Of a stretch of DNA of 64,000 nucleotides, positions 63,769-64,000 are shown piece by piece. Within the stretch, counting starts at the first letter, position 1. Each line of letters begins with the position of its first letter. A program made the position numbers and the translations under genes. The stretch is from Halocatena marina (lineage in GTDB: Archaea > Halobacteriota > Halobacteria > Halobacteriales > Haloarculaceae), in contig NZ_CP109785.1 of NCBI RefSeq assembly GCF_025913575.1, positions 496,001-560,000 of the forward strand, in the 5' to 3' direction. The notes under the pieces are model-generated. The model had not been told where the DNA came from, did not search any database, and worked only from the letters and a program-made list of their open reading frames with translations.

Positions 63769-64000
63769 ATGATGACAAACGAAAAGCCAGGGTACCGTAT
63801 CGCACAGGGTGGTGGCGTCCCGTGGCGCGACATGGGACGGGAGGAGACCCATCGGCCGCCAGAGCGAGATATCGAAATCACCGACGTGAAGACGATGGCA
63901 ATCGCAGGTAACTTTACGTGGGGTATTGTCAAGGTTGAAACGGATGCTGGTGTCTACGGTCTCGGTGAAACGTTTCGTGCCGAAGCAGCCCTCGATATGG
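63769..64000 (+). CDS. Enolase-superfamily sugar-acid dehydratase (partial)
   Basis: Runs off the window end after 77 codons. The start is at the first of two adjacent ATGs. The visible part, with VKTMAIAGNFTWGIVKVETD and GVYGLGETF near residues 42-70, is the capping-domain strand pair of mandelate-racemase/muconate-lactonising enzymes. In Haloferax the xylonate/arabinonate dehydratase XacD belongs to this family. A divergent arrangement with the GH31 gene and an IclR regulator nearby supports a sugar-acid dehydratase. The catalytic residues lie outside the window. Confidence 0.75.
   Translation, partial: MMTNEKPGYRIAQGGGVPWRDMGREETHRPPERDIEITDVKTMAIAGNFTWGIVKVETDAGVYGLGETFRAEAALDM

Overview
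The window is chromosomal DNA from a haloarchaeon (class Halobacteria). The predicted proteins are rich in Asp and Glu, there are several Tat signals of the RRxFLxx type, and many genes look leaderless, with a TATA-like box about 25-28 nt before the ATG. The families are typical of haloarchaea: RdfA, the archaea-specific SMC-related protein, haloarchaeal ArsR/ACR3, Cmi4-like protein and AglF/AglM. Intergenic DNA is clearly AT-rich. I cannot name a genus. I see no tRNA, rRNA, CRISPR array or intact insertion sequence.

Layout. 0-6.9 kb: a rearranged glutaredoxin/redoxin gene, Sua5, a Cas4/Dna2-like nuclease, a Cmi4-like protein, a double GNAT acetyltransferase, a membrane Fe-S oxidoreductase of the HdrD/EMO type and an AstE/ASPA hydrolase. 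6.9-24.2 kb: haem and sirohaem genes (hemB, hemL, and a tight hemC-sumT-hemD operon) interspersed with a methyltransferase, alaS, a lysine-rich beta-helix protein, a CNNM/CBS transporter, a DHH nuclease and a PhoD phosphatase. 24.5-37.8 kb: a surface glycan cluster with an epimerase, AglF-like and AglM-like enzymes, two GT4 and one GT2 glycosyltransferases, a flippase, an O-antigen-polymerase-like protein and two alkaline-phosphatase-superfamily enzymes. 38.4-40.3 kb: a Yip1-type membrane protein and an HtpX protease. 40.8-45.3 kb: an arsenic and nickel/cobalt region in which many genes are eroded. 45.6-49.8 kb: a KhtTU-like K+/H+ antiporter pair, an FAD oxidase and an ArsR-type regulator. 50.1-54.3 kb: a cell-shape module (RdfA plus SMC-related protein) followed by a beta-helix lipoprotein. 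54.5-57.9 kb: an ABC exporter divergent from a TetR regulator, with a striking palindromic operator. 57.9-59.2 kb: 1.27 kb without a gene. 59.2-64 kb: a xyloside/sugar-acid utilisation locus (IclR regulator, MalK-type ATPase, GH31 alpha-xylosidase-like enzyme, and the start of an enolase-superfamily dehydratase).

The most unusual signal is repeated gene erosion by internal deletion. The short glutaredoxin/redoxin ORF, ArsR and ArsC each look like normal family members whose middle has been removed with the frame kept. A substrate-binding protein gene and cbiQ are broken by frameshifts. The arsenite pump, NikR, CbiM and CbiN beside them remain intact. No single wholly new system is evident. 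The best candidates for follow-up are the deletion pattern, the TetR operator, the lysine/asparagine-rich beta-helix protein and the shape module.
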